In this document: positions 42,601 through 54,793 of the stretch, piece by piece
Position numbering within the stretch: the first letter of the stretch is position 1
How the letters are laid out: every line of letters begins with the position of its first letter
From: Asterochloris sp. CNOR1
Taxonomy: Eukaryota; Chlorophyta; Trebouxiophyceae; Trebouxiales; Trebouxiaceae
Reading direction: 5' to 3'
DNA: 64,000 nt
NCBI GenBank assembly: GCA_963969365.1
Contig: OZ017755.1
Coordinates: 1,364,001 to 1,428,000 of the forward strand
Made by a program: the position numbers and the translations under genes
The notes under the pieces: model-generated
Databases searched by the model: none
Seen by the model: the letters and a program-made list of their open reading frames with translations, nothing else
What the model was told of the DNA's origin: nothing

Positions 42601-45600
42601 TGCTGCTGCTGCAACTGTTGCACCTCTGCCTCCAGCTGGCTCAGCTCATCTGCAGCCTCACCACCAGGCTGCTGCTGGCCCTCCAAGGCATCAGCCCAGT
42701 CCTCATCAGTGCTGCAATGTCGCCGCTGTACCTGCTCAGCCCCGATGAGGCTGTCTGGTGAGCGCTCCCCAGCCTTTTCGAACGCCCCTTCTCCCGCCCC
42801 TGCCATGCCAGAGGGTGGGTGGTCCCCTGCCTCTGCCAGGTCAGCAGGCTCCCCGTCCCTTACATCTGCCATGCAAGCAGAGGCGCCTTGCTGCTGCTGC
42901 TGCAGCAGCATCGTCAGAACGTGAGCCACCTCTGTCTCAGGGTAGTCCTGCAGCACCTGGGCTGCTGCAGCCCACAGCTGCTGGTTGCTCTGCAGCCGGC
43001 GTGCATAGGGGCTGCCTGCAGCCCCCAGCACTGGACTGTCCTGGGTTGTCAGCGCCTGCTGCAGGGCAGCCAAAGCTGCAGCCACTTGCGTGCCAGGGTG
43101 TCTGCCAGCCATCCCATCAGCCGTCACCAGCACCTGGCCTCGCAGAGGCACAGCAGGTACAGGGCGTGCACCGTCATGGCCAGCAGCGACGGCGTCTGGC
43201 CTGCAGTCTGCTGCTGCAGCTGTGAGCGGGCCAGCGGCGCCCCGCGGCCGCTCCTGTGGGCGCTGCTCAACGCTGCGCTCCTGCCGCTGAGATGCAGCAG
43301 GCTGGGCAGCAGGCTGGGCAGCAGCTTTAGGCGGCGACCTCTGCAGCTTGGCAGCCTCATGGCGAGGCTGAGTCATGATGGCCTGCTCTCGGTCCGACTG
43401 GAATGCCGGGTCCTGCATCAGGGCCCTCCGGACAGGCCGGCCACTGCCCTGCCAGCCTGCAGGCGCCTGGGTGCCAGGCTCAGGGTGTCCCCTCTGCTGA
43501 GCAGCACTGGGGGCTGCCTGAGCGGTGTCTGCCTCTTGGCAGTCAGCCTGGGCACCCTGGGCAGAGGCGAGGTCCTGCTGAGGCGCTCCCAGCCCCTGCT
43601 CAGAGCGAGTGGAGCAGATGGCCGCTGCAGGCAGGGCTGTGCGGCTGGGGGCCCGCCGGGCCAGAGCCCTGACAGCCGCCTTGGCGCGCCTGCTGCTGGG
43701 GGGCCTGTGCGCTATGGGGTCCCGCGCTGCAGCTGCTGCTGCTGGCAGGGCCGTGCTGGGCTGCTGGCGGGCAGCTGGGCCCTGCATGGTGACCTGCAGT
43801 CCGTGTGATCCTGGCAGCAGCCTCTGTGGGGAGGCAGCTGCATCCAGGGCTGCCTCTCCCATAACCTGCCGCGCCAGGCTGCACACCATTGCAGCTTTTG
43901 GGCTGGCGTGCCTGAACCACAGCAGCAGGCAATGCTGGAGGTGCATGCGAGGGGAGGTGGCTCTGATGGTTCACTGTTGCAGGGGGAAGTGCATCGAAAG
44001 CGGTGCGCAATGTGTCAGTGCAGTCAGTGCGTACCAACGAGATGGCAAACCGGCGCGGCAGACTCAGTTCAAGTGTTGCTTGGCAGTGCAGCTCTGACGT
44101 CAAATGGCGACTGGCAACAGCCCGCGCTCAACCTGATTGATCGCAGGAGTTGCTTGTCTTCACCTGACTGGCCCACTGCGCTGAGCGACAGCTCTCCAGA
44201 CATCAAAGGGGCCCCGCATGCATGCCCAGCGCTGCAGTGTGCGCTGCTGGTCAGCCAGGGTGAAGGCATTGTCTGCCCACAGCCCGAATGTATGTGTCAA
44301 GCGTGCAGAGGCTCCCAGCCTTCCAGCTTCTGCCACCTGCAATGCAGCAGCTGCTGTGAGCAACATCACTTAGGCTGGTGGCTGCTGTGCTCAGGAAATG
44401 TTGTGAAGATAGCTCTGCCAACATCACAAGGGCATTCTGCATGGCGTGCAGTGCTCACTGCACATCGCTGCTTGACAATGGCATACAGCACGAGACCGGG
44501 TTTGCGCAGTCCACAGCAATGGCAGAAAGCTTACCTGCAAAATTTGCTGGTGCAACTGCCTCTTCAGCACATGCTGGCGCATCACTCCTGACACAGCTGC
44601 CCTGGCAGCTGCTGCCCATCGCAGCAGGCAGCGCCGCTGCAGGCAGTGACCGCCCAGCTGCTGCACATCAGCCAGCGTGTCAGGCACTTCCACTGTGCTG
44701 TCCGCCATCCGCTGCTGCCAGCATGCACCATGCAATGCCATGGACTCTGCTGTGCAGGCTGCTGGGTGAAGCCTAGCGCTCAATGCCTGTTGCACCTCCT
44801 GTTGCTGATTGGCAGGGAGGGAGGTGCTTTCCAAAGGCGTCCAGCAGGGCTCTGCAGGACTGGCTGGCCGCTCCAATGTCTCAGCCTGCTGCAGATGGTG
44901 CGCCTGTCTCCAATGTGTTCCATCAGCAGGCAGGGGACTGCCCCCAGCTCGCCCTGGCATGCCAGCAGCAACCCTTGGCAGGAGGGCAGGGCTCTGCAGA
45001 GCCGCTGCCAGCGATGCTTCTGAGCTGCATGCAACGGGCAGAGCCTCCATGCTTCCACCCCCAGGACCCTCATGGGACTGGCTCTGCCAAGCCGCCGGGG
45101 GCAACCCTGCGCCTGCAGCCTCAGCGCTGGACCCTGCCCTCTGAGGGATGCCCTGCCAAGCCTGGAACGTCCGGCGCAGCATGCGCTGCTCCGCGAAGCC
45201 CTGTGCTGCCAGACGCAGCTGCAGGCGCTGCCTGGCCAGTGCAAGCAGTCGCACAGCCCACCCATAGAAACAGCGCTGCAGCAGGCGCCGGCTGCAGTGT
45301 GCAAGGGCCTTGTGCATGTGTTGCGCTGTCAGGTAGGCTGCCTCAAGCGCAGCCTCCTGCCAGGCTGTCAGCACTTGCCTCGCCTGATCACCCTGCATGC
45401 ATGGTGATGATGTCAAGTAAATAGCTGCATGGCAGCACTCCCTGAGTCAGCCAATTGATGTTCGTGATGTGCGGTTTGCACCACTATTGTCAGCAGGCTC
45501 GCAGGACAGTAGTAGGGTCTTGAGTCAGCCCTGGTGGGATTGCTCAACATTCAATGCTCAGGGTGCCCCATCAGGCTTGGCAGCACTGTGCTGTATGATG

Positions 45601-48600
45601 CTGCTGCAGAGGCTGTCGTGTTGTGAGTACTGCTTGAAGTGGCTGCGAGGTGCTGTCCACAGAAGAACCCTGCTGACCTTCTTCAGAGCTAGCAGGGTCT
45701 CCAGACTCTGGCGCAGCGCGCTCTGCCGAGCAGCCCAGGCGTGCCATGTCAGCAAACAGCAGCCAAGTCTCCAAGTCCGGTGGTGCACCTGCGCTGCGCT
45801 GACAGCCTGCCAAGCCACCAGGCAGGCCTGCTGCTGGCGCCAGCCCTGCACAGCAGGAGAGGGCAGGAGACTCCCATACAGATGCGGGACAGAGGATCTG
45901 GAGCAGTTAGCCTTGACATGGCTGCAGGATGGTTTGAGCCAGAGCACAGTGCATAAGGCATGTGCAACATGGCCAGTAAGCTTCTCAGTGCAGCTGCTCC
46001 ATGAACATGCCATAGCTGCACGCTGGATTCTCTGGTCAAGGCTTGATGCCGCGCTCTTCTCCTGCTGCATCACATCCTCTGCCAAGCCTTTGTATGTGCA
46101 CATGCAACAGGCTTGCGCTTGGCCTCACTGACTGCTGCAGAGGTGCTCACCCAGTGCAACTGTGCCTTCTGCATGCCCAGGCTGTGCAACGCCCACTCCT
46201 GGAAGGTTGGCAGCAGCACTGCCTGACGCCCTTTCTGTGCAGCTCTCTGCTTAGTCAGCTGCCAGCGGTGGCTCTGCAGCCATCCCATAAGAGCCCTGCC
46301 TGCCAGCCACTGATGGTGATGCCGCCATGCAGCCACCTGCAGCAAAGCCATCAGTTGCTGAGACCTGCGTTCCAGACCTCCCCAGTCCGGGCATCCAGAA
46401 AGCTGGATGCCCGATGATGCTGCGCTGACTTATGCAACTACATTTGTTGCTTTGGCAGCTCTGAGCAGAGGGAGCGCTCACTGTGGCCTGCCGCTTCCAG
46501 AAACACTGCTGCTGGTGCTGGTAAAAGGCTGCCAGGCCTGCCCGGGCCAACTGCTGCCAGTGCAGGGCATGCGCCGCATCCTTCATGTGCCGCTTCCTCT
46601 GCACCACCGCACAACCCCTGCAGAGAGCAACTGTCAGTCAGTGTGATGCTCTGCATGGGGCATCACCAACTGAGTCCCAAGCACAGCCAAGCTGCTGAGC
46701 CAGTGTCTTTGCCTGAGTACATGTGTATCAACTGAGGGCTGACATGCTGGGGCGGCCAGCAGCTTGGTGGCGGCATGCAGCAGTGGCCAAGCCAAATACT
46801 CATGTTGTGAACACTGTCTGCACACCTGGCAAAGGCCAGCAGCCGGCTGCGGAGGAGGTGGTGCCCTGCAGCCCAGTGATTGCTGCGTTCGCGGCAGCGG
46901 CGCTGAGCGTGCTCAGCCAGCAAGCTGAAGCTCATGCAGAGCACCCGCCTGGCATGCTGTGCAGCCACCACCCGGCAGGCTGCCTTCCGACAGTACCATG
47001 CCGTCCAGGCTTCCAGTCCCCTCCTCAGCAACCTGCAGCCAGAGCACACTCAAGAGCGTGCCTGTGCAGCTCGATTGAATGTCCCACCTGAAAGGTCATC
47101 AAGCTGTCAAAGGATGCAGGGGCGGTCTGTGGGCAGCATCAGGGCCAGCCCTGTCTGTGAATGCCAGCGCCATGTCTCTCTCACTCATTGGCCCAACATG
47201 CTGTTGTAGCTCCTGAATATCCAGCACCAGGCAGGCACACCCTAACGGGATCCTTGAGCAACATGGCCAGGGCAGGCATATAGTGCAGGCTGACCTCAGG
47301 TAGTAGGCCCGATAGGCAGTCATCAGCATCTCAGGCACTGCCTGACGCCAGTGCACATACTCCTGCCACTGCGCCCAGGCCGCAGCCCTGCAGCGCCTGC
47401 AGTCCAGAGCAGCCATGTGCCAGCTGCGCAGCAGCTGCTGCAGGCGCACGCGCTGAAGCTGTGCGACAAAGCTGGCACGGGCTATGCTGTTGGTGGCGGC
47501 CAGGCAGCTCCAAACGCGCAGGACTCTGCACAGGCGGTCCTTGTCCCAGCGCAGTTGCAGGTACTCTGCCTGCAAAGCATGGGATGGGGAGCATGCTGGC
47601 GAGATGCTCACGAAACTCCGCACAGGACGCACAGGACGCAGGGGAAGCATGCTGAAGGGAGAGCTCACACGGCTCTGCACAGGCAGGCCCTACGTCCCTG
47701 GTTAGAGGACCTGCCATGGATGGCAGGAGAGGCATATTGAAAGGATGCTGGCAGGACTCAGGCATTCCCAACAGCCCTTGTAGGTTGCATCAACGTCTGA
47801 CCATGCAGGAGCACACCATGCTGGCCCACCGCATATTCTGCGTATGCAGCGCGATTCAAGAGGGGCAGCATTGATGCAAACTCTGAGCACGCCTTGCTGT
47901 TGCTGCCACCCTGTCAGATGACATGCAATCTGAGGCGTTTCAACCGGCAATGCCAGACAGCACTGGCAGCCACAGTAGCAAAGCCCGCCTCGACTTCAGC
48001 AGGCCCCAGACAGGGGAATGCTGGGCAGCACACCTTTAGCCAGAGCGCCTGCAGGTGCCTGCAACGAATTTTTGCTTGGGGAATGAACTGGTACCTCCAT
48101 GCGTCCACCACACGCTGGCGCGTATGCTTCACCCACAGCGCACATGCTGCTGCTGCTTGGTAACGCCTGAACAGGCACCACTGTCGCCAGTGTACAACCA
48201 CACGAAGGCGCATAGAAGCCTTATGACGCTGACTGCAGGCAGTCAAATTTTGTGACCAGCAGAAGGTTGCATACGGTGGGGCAAGCGTATCTCTCAGGCC
48301 AAAAGATAGCAGCTGAGCAGCTGAAAGTTTGACCAGAAGCACAAAAACCCAACCATGCTCTACATATGTTCCACTTCCAGCCTTGGTAAGAAAGGGCAGC
48401 TGGCCTCACACGGCAACACTGTACTTACATTCTGCAGGCTGAGCCTTTCATGCCATGCCCAGAGCCATGCCTTGCGCAAAGACACCCACAGCCAAGCTTG
48501 ACGCAGAGGCTGCGCCAAAACAGCGAGCACACCTGAGCCACTGTGCACGGCAGCATCTGTCCACCACGCCAGCCCAGGCTGCTAGCACCCGCCGCAGCAG

Positions 48601-51600
48601 CCGCTTGTCAGCTGAGGGCAGCGCCTGGACCATGCAGAAAGTCTTGGCTCGCCCCACATCTGTGACCTGCATGCAGCAGCCTGGCATCTCAGAGATGAGC
48701 ATCCTTTCCCTGCATGCCCTTCATGCACGTAGAGTGCAGAAGGCTCCATGCCGCGCGTGGTCTCCTGCTGTGTAGCAGGGCGATGGCGGCCACCCACAGC
48801 CAGCACCTGACATCGCATATGCTTCTGGCTGACGGCAGACTGCCGCTGCCACTCAAGCCGCGAGAGGCACAGCAAAGATGTCCAATGAACACGTCAGCAG
48901 GACCAGACTTTGTCGACATCATATGTTTGTGACTGTCCTTACATGTTGCCAGATGTGGAGGGCACGCTCCAGGACGCCCAAGTCATGCTGCTCTGCAAGC
49001 GTGGTGCTGAGGAGGTGCAAGCGTCTCGCCTGAGTGACAATTGCATGGCGCCAGCCTTTCAGCACACGCCACAGCTGGCGGGCGGCCAGCTTCTGCAGCA
49101 TGCCACTCAGCAGGCTGGAGTGGGCCACGCTTGACAGGGCAAGGCTGCCTTGAACAGGCACGCAGCAGCAGCAGCCTGTCTGAACACCTGCCCCAAGCAT
49201 ATGCAGCCTGCTCAGGCACCCCTGTCTAAACAAAGCGGCACAGGAAAGGCACCACTGAGACTGGACACTGCTGCTGCCCAGGCACCATGCAGCACACCAG
49301 GGCCCTGTGCATGCCAATTGCACCTGCTGCAGCTGCCTGCCATGCTGCAGCGTCCAGGCAGTCCTCCGCCACGCCCTGACAACCCCTCGCAGCCATGCCT
49401 CTGGCACGGTCAGGCTGCAGAACTTCCCAATGATCTGCCAGTCCTGCTGACTGCTGCGCAGAGCAGCACCTTGATGACCAGCAGCAAGCGTCATCTCCAC
49501 AGCAGGTGTCTGGCCAGGTTGCCGGCCTCTCTCTTGCAAATCGCCTGCAATGTCTGCTGTGGCGTCAGCAGCACCAGCCCACACTGCCTGGGTATGATCA
49601 CCTGGCCTGGCATTCCTCTCAGGCAGACTGCCTGCTGTGGCACCAGCAGCGGCAGCCACCCGGACTGCCTGGTGGTGAGCAAGGCAGCAGTCGCTGCTGT
49701 CTGTGCGATGCTCCACAACTTCAGTCGCCTCAAGCGGGTCGGAGGAGGCCAGCGCTGCCAGGAGAGTCACTGACGTTGGGCTCATGCTGGCCTGCTGCCC
49801 TGCAGCAGCTGTGTGACGCTCTGGCCTGGCTGCTGCAGCGGACTGCGGCCTGCCCTGCATGGTGTGCTGCTGCTGCCGCTGCACACCTAGTGCTGCTGAA
49901 CGGCCAGAAGGCGACCTCTGCTGCAGCTGGATCTGTGGCAGTGGAGGCCATGTGGCGCCAGCCCCATTTCTCAAAGTTGATGCGCCAGAGGGTGGTGATG
50001 CATCCCCTACAGCCAGCATTAGTCATGAAGCTCAGGGCTATGCGGCTGCAGCTGCACTCTAAGCAACAGATGCAGCAGACGGGCCAGGTTGGTATCAGCG
50101 CGCAATGCGGGCATGCATAGGTGCCTGCTCAGTCACCACACCACTGTCCACCTTGTTGTGACTTCAAGAACAGTTGACGCGCCAATGCTGAGGAGGCTGT
50201 TCATGCACCCTGCCTCACCTGCGATGGGGGAGCAGGCACCACTTATTGACTGGTTTTCTCCAGCCCCCTTCTGCCTTGCTGCTCCAGCTGCCAGGTCTGC
50301 ATTCCCAGCACCATTTAGCCCGCCGCCTCTGGGCATGAGCTGGCTTGTGACATCAGAAGTTGCCTCACCACAGGCAGCCACCCTGGCCTTCTGGTCTTGC
50401 TTGGGGAGCTGGCTGCGGCTCTTGCTGCGTGCCATGGACGGCTGTGCAGGCTGCCCTGCAGCCGCCTGCTGAGCAGCAAGCCGACACGCAGCTGCCGCTG
50501 CTCTCTGCCTCAGATCCTGACGCCACTGCTCCCGGCTGTGGCTGCTGGCGCCCTGCCTGCTGCCACTGTCTGCTGCCTGCCTTGTGCTTGTAGCGGAGCA
50601 TGCATCTGACAGGCTGGTTGCAGAGTGTGCCCCATGGATGGCAGGAATGACGCGCAATTGCATGGGAGCACCCTCCTGCTGTAGCGCCTTCTGTGACAGC
50701 AGAGCAGGTCCATGGCTGCCCCGTTTTGCCACCTTCCCCGCACCAAGACCTGCACATCTATTGACTTGCTGTCGCTGCCCGCAAAGCAACTCCCAGCTCT
50801 TGCCAAGAATTTGGAGCACCCAGGCTGCGGTTGCTGCCTGGAGAGGAGTGTCCCTGCCTTGCCAACGCTTGGCGTGCACTGAGGCTGCCAGCAGGGCTGC
50901 AGAGAGATGCAGATTGCAGGCCCCGCACTGCACCTGTGCAATTTTTGCAATGTCTGGGAGACACCTGTGTCTGCTGTCAATCTGCAGCTCAGCTCACGGC
51001 AGTGGCGCCTTACCTGTCAGGAAGGCCTGGCTCGTCTGCCTGAGGCCATCCCACTCGGTGAGTACTGTTTGGTAGCTGCTGGTGGGCCGCGCATCTGCCT
51101 GCTGTGGACTGCTGTTTCGGCTGGGGCCCCGGCTCGTCCCAGCTGATGCACTGCGCAGCTGCCGGGGCCTGCCTGGCAACTGCTGCTTCCTGCCAGCCTG
51201 CAACAGGAAGCAGCCATGTTGGGTGGTGGCCGGGAAGAGTGCAGCCCTGCAAGAGCTCTTCTGATACAACACCCACGTAAATGCTGCACTGCTCAAATCA
51301 CGTATTGTGTAAAGACATCTGCAAGGACAGCTGCAGCTGTTACAGCAACAGGCAATGCTGTCTTCGTCTGAGCGTACCTAGGAACAGCGTCCTGGCTATG
51401 TGATCACCTGAGTGCCGGCCTCGCTGTGCTGCTCCCAGACGCTGTCCAGCTCTTGGTGCACTTGCCACTCAGAGCGATTCTGATTGCCTTCAAAGCTGGC
51501 AGGCAACTGCAGGGGCTGCGCTGCCTGTTGCCTGCGGAAAGCATTGTCCCCTCTGAGCTGTCTGTTCATCTGGCCAGCCTCCTTGTGGACAGCAGTGCTA

Positions 51601-51934
51601 TCGATCCCATCACCACTCCCGCTGGTGCGAAGTGACAGATCTGCAGGGAGGCTGGCCATATGAGTCGCTACTTGAGGGCGGTGCAGCCTGTCCATTAGAG
51701 CCTGCAAGGCGCCCTGCTGCAGACAAGCAACAAACAGCAACGCATGCATCACACTTCTGCTGGAGGCTGAGGAAACTCACCTGTGCGGTGCATCTGTTGT
51801 CGGCCCTGGTGATGGAGGAGGTCCAGCTCCTGTAAGGTCAAAGGCCCTTCCTTGCTGCGCATGTATCTCTGGGAACTTTCATGTGCTGTCAGTGGGTCTG
51901 CGTGACCCCAGTCCCGAATGAGTTCGCATGCCAT
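39642..51934 (-). CDS. Giant SFI1-like centrin-binding repeat protein
   Basis: A roughly 12-kb multi-exon gene rich in SFI1-type helical repeats, each with a central Trp and flanking Leu/Phe/Arg. SFI1 repeats bind centrin in spindle-pole, centrosome or basal-body fibres. Exons placed with some confidence: 51934-51781 (start MACELIRDWGHADPL), 51640-51408, 51197-51014, 50896-50219, 50006-48943, then many between 48.9 and 44.1 kb. The 3' exons are about 43946-42271, about 42120-41855, an exon ending near 40902, one ending near 40104, and the last 39746-39642 (ending CSCLLP). About twenty repeats are visible, e.g. RLLRRVLAAWAGVVDRCCR, RVVVHWRQWCLFRRYQ, CRVLRVWSCLAATN, LLQRCFYGWAVRLLALARQR, RRTFQAWQGI, LWRVLKGWRHAIVTQAR, ERALHIWQH. 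Both ends are disordered and Gln/Ala/Pro-rich. Whether all exons form one transcript is inferred from strand and style. Two adjacent genes cannot be ruled out. Confidence 0.65.
39896..39935 (+). repeat. 14-bp tandem repeat, nearly three copies
   Basis: Unit CTTGCACAGCCCAA at 39896, 39910 and 39924 in the last intron of the SFI1-like gene. Confidence 0.85.
41690..41800 (-). repeat. decayed copy of the 3' edge of the SFI1-like exon ending at 41855
   Basis: The exon edge on the + strand (GCAGGTGTTGTGCTCACCAG, CAGCAGCAGTCATCTCATCC, GACAGCGCCTGCCTGGCATG) is repeated about 140 bases lower as GCAGGTGTCATGCACAGCCC, CACCAGCAGCAGATGTCATC, CACAGCGCCCGCCTAGCCCT. It sits in the following intron. Confidence 0.75.
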
Positions 51935-52203
51935 TCATGAAAGGCGGCAGCTGTGTTGCCCACCGCATGGAGCAAAGGAGCGCGCCTGACCATCAGCTCT
52001 CAGGCAGCCTGGCAACATCTGACATCGGACATGCCCATGCAGAAGGTCAAAGATACTTTCAGTCGTAAAAGGCCAGACCTGGGAAGCTTCTGGCTTCGGA
52101 CAAGCCTGCCGCTAGTCAAGTCAACGTATGATGAAAGCAGGATAATAAATCCAGGCTAGTCGTTTGCAGAGACAGCCTTGTTTGCAGCTCCTTCCAATCA
52201 GCA
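51935..52203. promoter_or_regulatory. short divergent promoter region, SFI1-like and EF-hand genes
   Basis: Only 269 bases separate the proposed starts of the two divergent genes, so a bidirectional promoter is likely. No TATA-like box seen. Confidence 0.35.
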
Positions 52204-53285
52204 ATGGGTGTCCAGAACAGCAATTTGCGGAACAACTTACACGAGGAATTTGCCCGCGTCTGCAAAGGCTCGAAGGGCCACCTTGTGCTAGATGATCTCA
52301 TGGGCCTGCATGTTGACAGGATCTCCACAAATCCCTGGCTGCTGGATCCCCTCCACCTAGGCGTCCTCTGGGTGCTTGACAGGTGAGCTGCTGACAGCTG
52401 TGCGCCCCTATCAATGCTGACATGTTTGCCGAATTTCCTGCTGCTTGCCACAGCAACCATGATGGCAGAGTGTCACTGGAGGAGTTGGAAACTCTGGCGG
52501 ACCTGGCACGCAAACGTTCACGCTGCTACCAGCCTCATGAGTTCCAGTCGCAGATGCAGGGTTACTGCACACTCAAGCTGTGGCAGGCCATGTCGCGTGA
52601 GGGCGGCAAGGAAGCCTTTGTGGACTGGTGAACGCACAGCCTGCCACCTGATTGCTTGAAGGGTGCCAGCTCTATAGCTGCAATGAGCAGCTTTTTTTTG
52701 GTCAACCAGCCTGTTAGCACGGGCCCCATCACTCCTTCCAGTACTGTGCAGATCATGCAGCACTGCAGCATCGCAGACATGATTACCCGGAGCCAACAAC
52801 GATGCGCGACTTCCAGCTCACAGCTGTTTGGAAATATCTGTCCTCATGCAAAGCTCTCCCGATGCACAGGATGTGCGACCTACTGATGGCCAATCAGGCT
52901 GGCACAGAGCTGGGGCCCCGCAGTTTCAATGGTGTCGCACACAATCTGTACATCAACAGAGACAGCGTGGAGTCCTTGCACCACTTGCTAAATGTGCAGG
53001 TAGGGCACAGTGCAGCAACACCTGCTTGGCAAGTGGCCACCGGATTGCTAATAAACAGATGCCTACTGGCCTCTGCAGGAAACTCAGGGGCTGGACTTCC
53101 AGTCCTTTCTGGATCTGCTGCAGCGTGTGGGAGAGGAGCAAGGAATGTTGGATTTGGATGATGAAATTCTCGATGATTGGCTGCCGATGCCTGTCATCCG
53201 AGATCTTCTGGGCAACATGAATTCTGGTGCAATGAAAGTGATGGCAGATATTGTGCCTGTCAGTGAGGTGGACAGGATTCAATAG
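52204..53285 (+). CDS. EF-hand calcium-binding protein, possibly N-myristoylated
   Basis: Exons 52204-52382 and 52454-52627, a third of uncertain start (about 52800) ending at 52999, and 53079-53285 (stop TAG). The N-terminus MGVQNSNLRNN is a plausible myristoylation signal. A canonical EF loop DSNHDGRVSLEE (acidic at 1, 3, 5 and 12, Gly at 6) spans the first intron. The third exon encodes RDFQLTAVWKYLSSC to LYINRDSVESLHHLL, and the last FQSFLDLLQRV, LDLDDEILDDWLPMP and NMNSGAMKVMADIVP. The second exon ends with two bases (TG). None of the acceptors tested gives the coding frame of exon 3 without a stop, so an additional small exon or an unusual junction is likely. The family is a general calcium sensor; no specific partner is evident. 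Confidence 0.65.
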
Positions 53286-53478
53286 CATGATAGGAGGATT
53301 ACACTGTGCACTTTCTTGCTGGGCCTAGACATCCGGCAGGCATTGACAAGACTTGCCCTGCAAGTAGGCAAGTCTTCAGCAGGAAAGGTCAAGCTGAAAG
53401 AGACCAGCAGCTGAACGACACCTGTCAGCTGATGAATCGGGCATGCTTACCTCCGGCTTGAGGTAGCTTACGCAGCAC

Positions 53479-54706
53479 ATGGGTTGCTGTGGCAGCAGGG
53501 ATGCCCCCCATGCAGGCAGGCGCAAATCAGACAAAGGCAGGAAGGGCATTGGCAGACCAGTCTGGGCTTCCACACCCCCAATGACCCGGCAGGAGCTGGA
53601 GGTGACCTCATGCATGTGCTAATAACTGTCACGCTAACAAGCAAGCAAAGTGTCTACTCTGTGCTCTGTCTGGTCTGTGCTCCCATCAGGCCACAAACCA
53701 ATGTTTTGTCTGGTCATGACAGGCCAAGAGGCTTGAGTTCTGGGAAACCCAGCCCCACTATGGAGGCTATGCAGGTATGAAGCCCCATTCTGCTGGGTAT
53801 TGCATTGCTCTGAGCTGAGCTTTAGCTTGCAGGTGCTAGTGTACACTGCGCAGCACCATTCGACTCGCGACGTCCTGCCAGCACTCAGTCATTGCAGCAG
53901 GCCCATTCGGAGCCCAAGGCATGACTGCTGCCCCTTGCAGAGATCTGGGACGCTCTGAGGGCAGCCTGTGAGACAGATGATGCCACAGCCAATGCTATCC
54001 TCGAAAGTGCAGGGGTCATTGTCCAATCCTCTGACATGTCTGTGGTCTGGGATGAGAGAGGTGAGACCATATGCTGGCTGGCATGAGCTGAGATCATATG
54101 CTGGCTGGCCCCACCTCACAAGAAGGCTGTCTCCCGCTCTGGCTTGCCTGCCTGCAGAGATAGTGGCCATGTTGATACTGGCTGCACTCCTTCACTGGGG
54201 CACTGTTGCCTGCCTGCAGGGTCCAAGTACGAGCTGCCCAAGTTTGTGCTTGCAGACCCCACCAACCTGATCAAGGAGGTATGAGCCTCCTGAAACAGCA
54301 GCACATTTCAGCTGCTCATATGTGCAGGTCCCTTGACAATGCAGGACCCTGCCTGAGACGCATACTGAACACCAGCCATGTTTACGCCCTGTAGGAGGCT
54401 GGGGCAGACCCATTTGGCAGTAACATGTACGCTCAGCCAGGTGGTCATGCCTCTGAGCTGGAGCTACAGTCTCACCACTGACCTTTGACCTACCTCGTTG
54501 CTCAACAACGCAGCAGCATGTGTTGCCTCTCTGTCTGCCCATTTGTCCCTGCCCCCTGCATTCTAGCAGTGTTTCAAACCTCACCACAGCTGCCGCCACA
54601 GCTGAAAGGTTCTCTTCGAACCCCAGTGCTCACAGGAACAGCTTCCGCACCACTTTCTGATTCCGTGAAGGCCCTACAAGCAACGCCAGACTTGAAGAGA
54701 CGGTGA
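53479..54706 (+). CDS. Ubiquitin-domain-containing UBTD1/2-like (DC-UbP) protein, N-terminal ubiquitin-binding domain
   Basis: Six exons (53479-53601, 53723-53774, 53941-54060, 54220-54278, 54395-54440, 54570-54706) give 178 residues in frame. It begins MGCCGSR, a myristoylation/palmitoylation-type start also seen in UBTD proteins. The DC-UbP N-terminal domain is clear: RLEFWETQPHYGGYAEIWDA, then ACETDDATANAILESAG, then SSDMSVVWDERGSKYELPKF and VLADPTNLIKE. In UBTD family members this region binds ubiquitin and E2 enzymes, and a ubiquitin-like domain usually follows. Here it is replaced by a short Ser/Pro-rich tail (TSPQLPPQLKG to TPDLKRR), so the ubiquitin-like fold seems absent. It lies 87 bases before the RING gene start, in the same orientation. 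Confidence 0.82.
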
Positions 54707-54793
54707 CACAGCTGCGTGGGCACTGCCATTGGGCAAGTTTACGCAACGTAGCGCAAACCTGACTTGCGGGGACGTGAAGCGGGGGGTGCTGGC

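Noticed and set aside
42819-43808. 329-codon plus-strand open frame
   Set aside because: Antisense to the long SFI1-like exon (about 43946-42271), which carries recognisable repeats on the minus strand.
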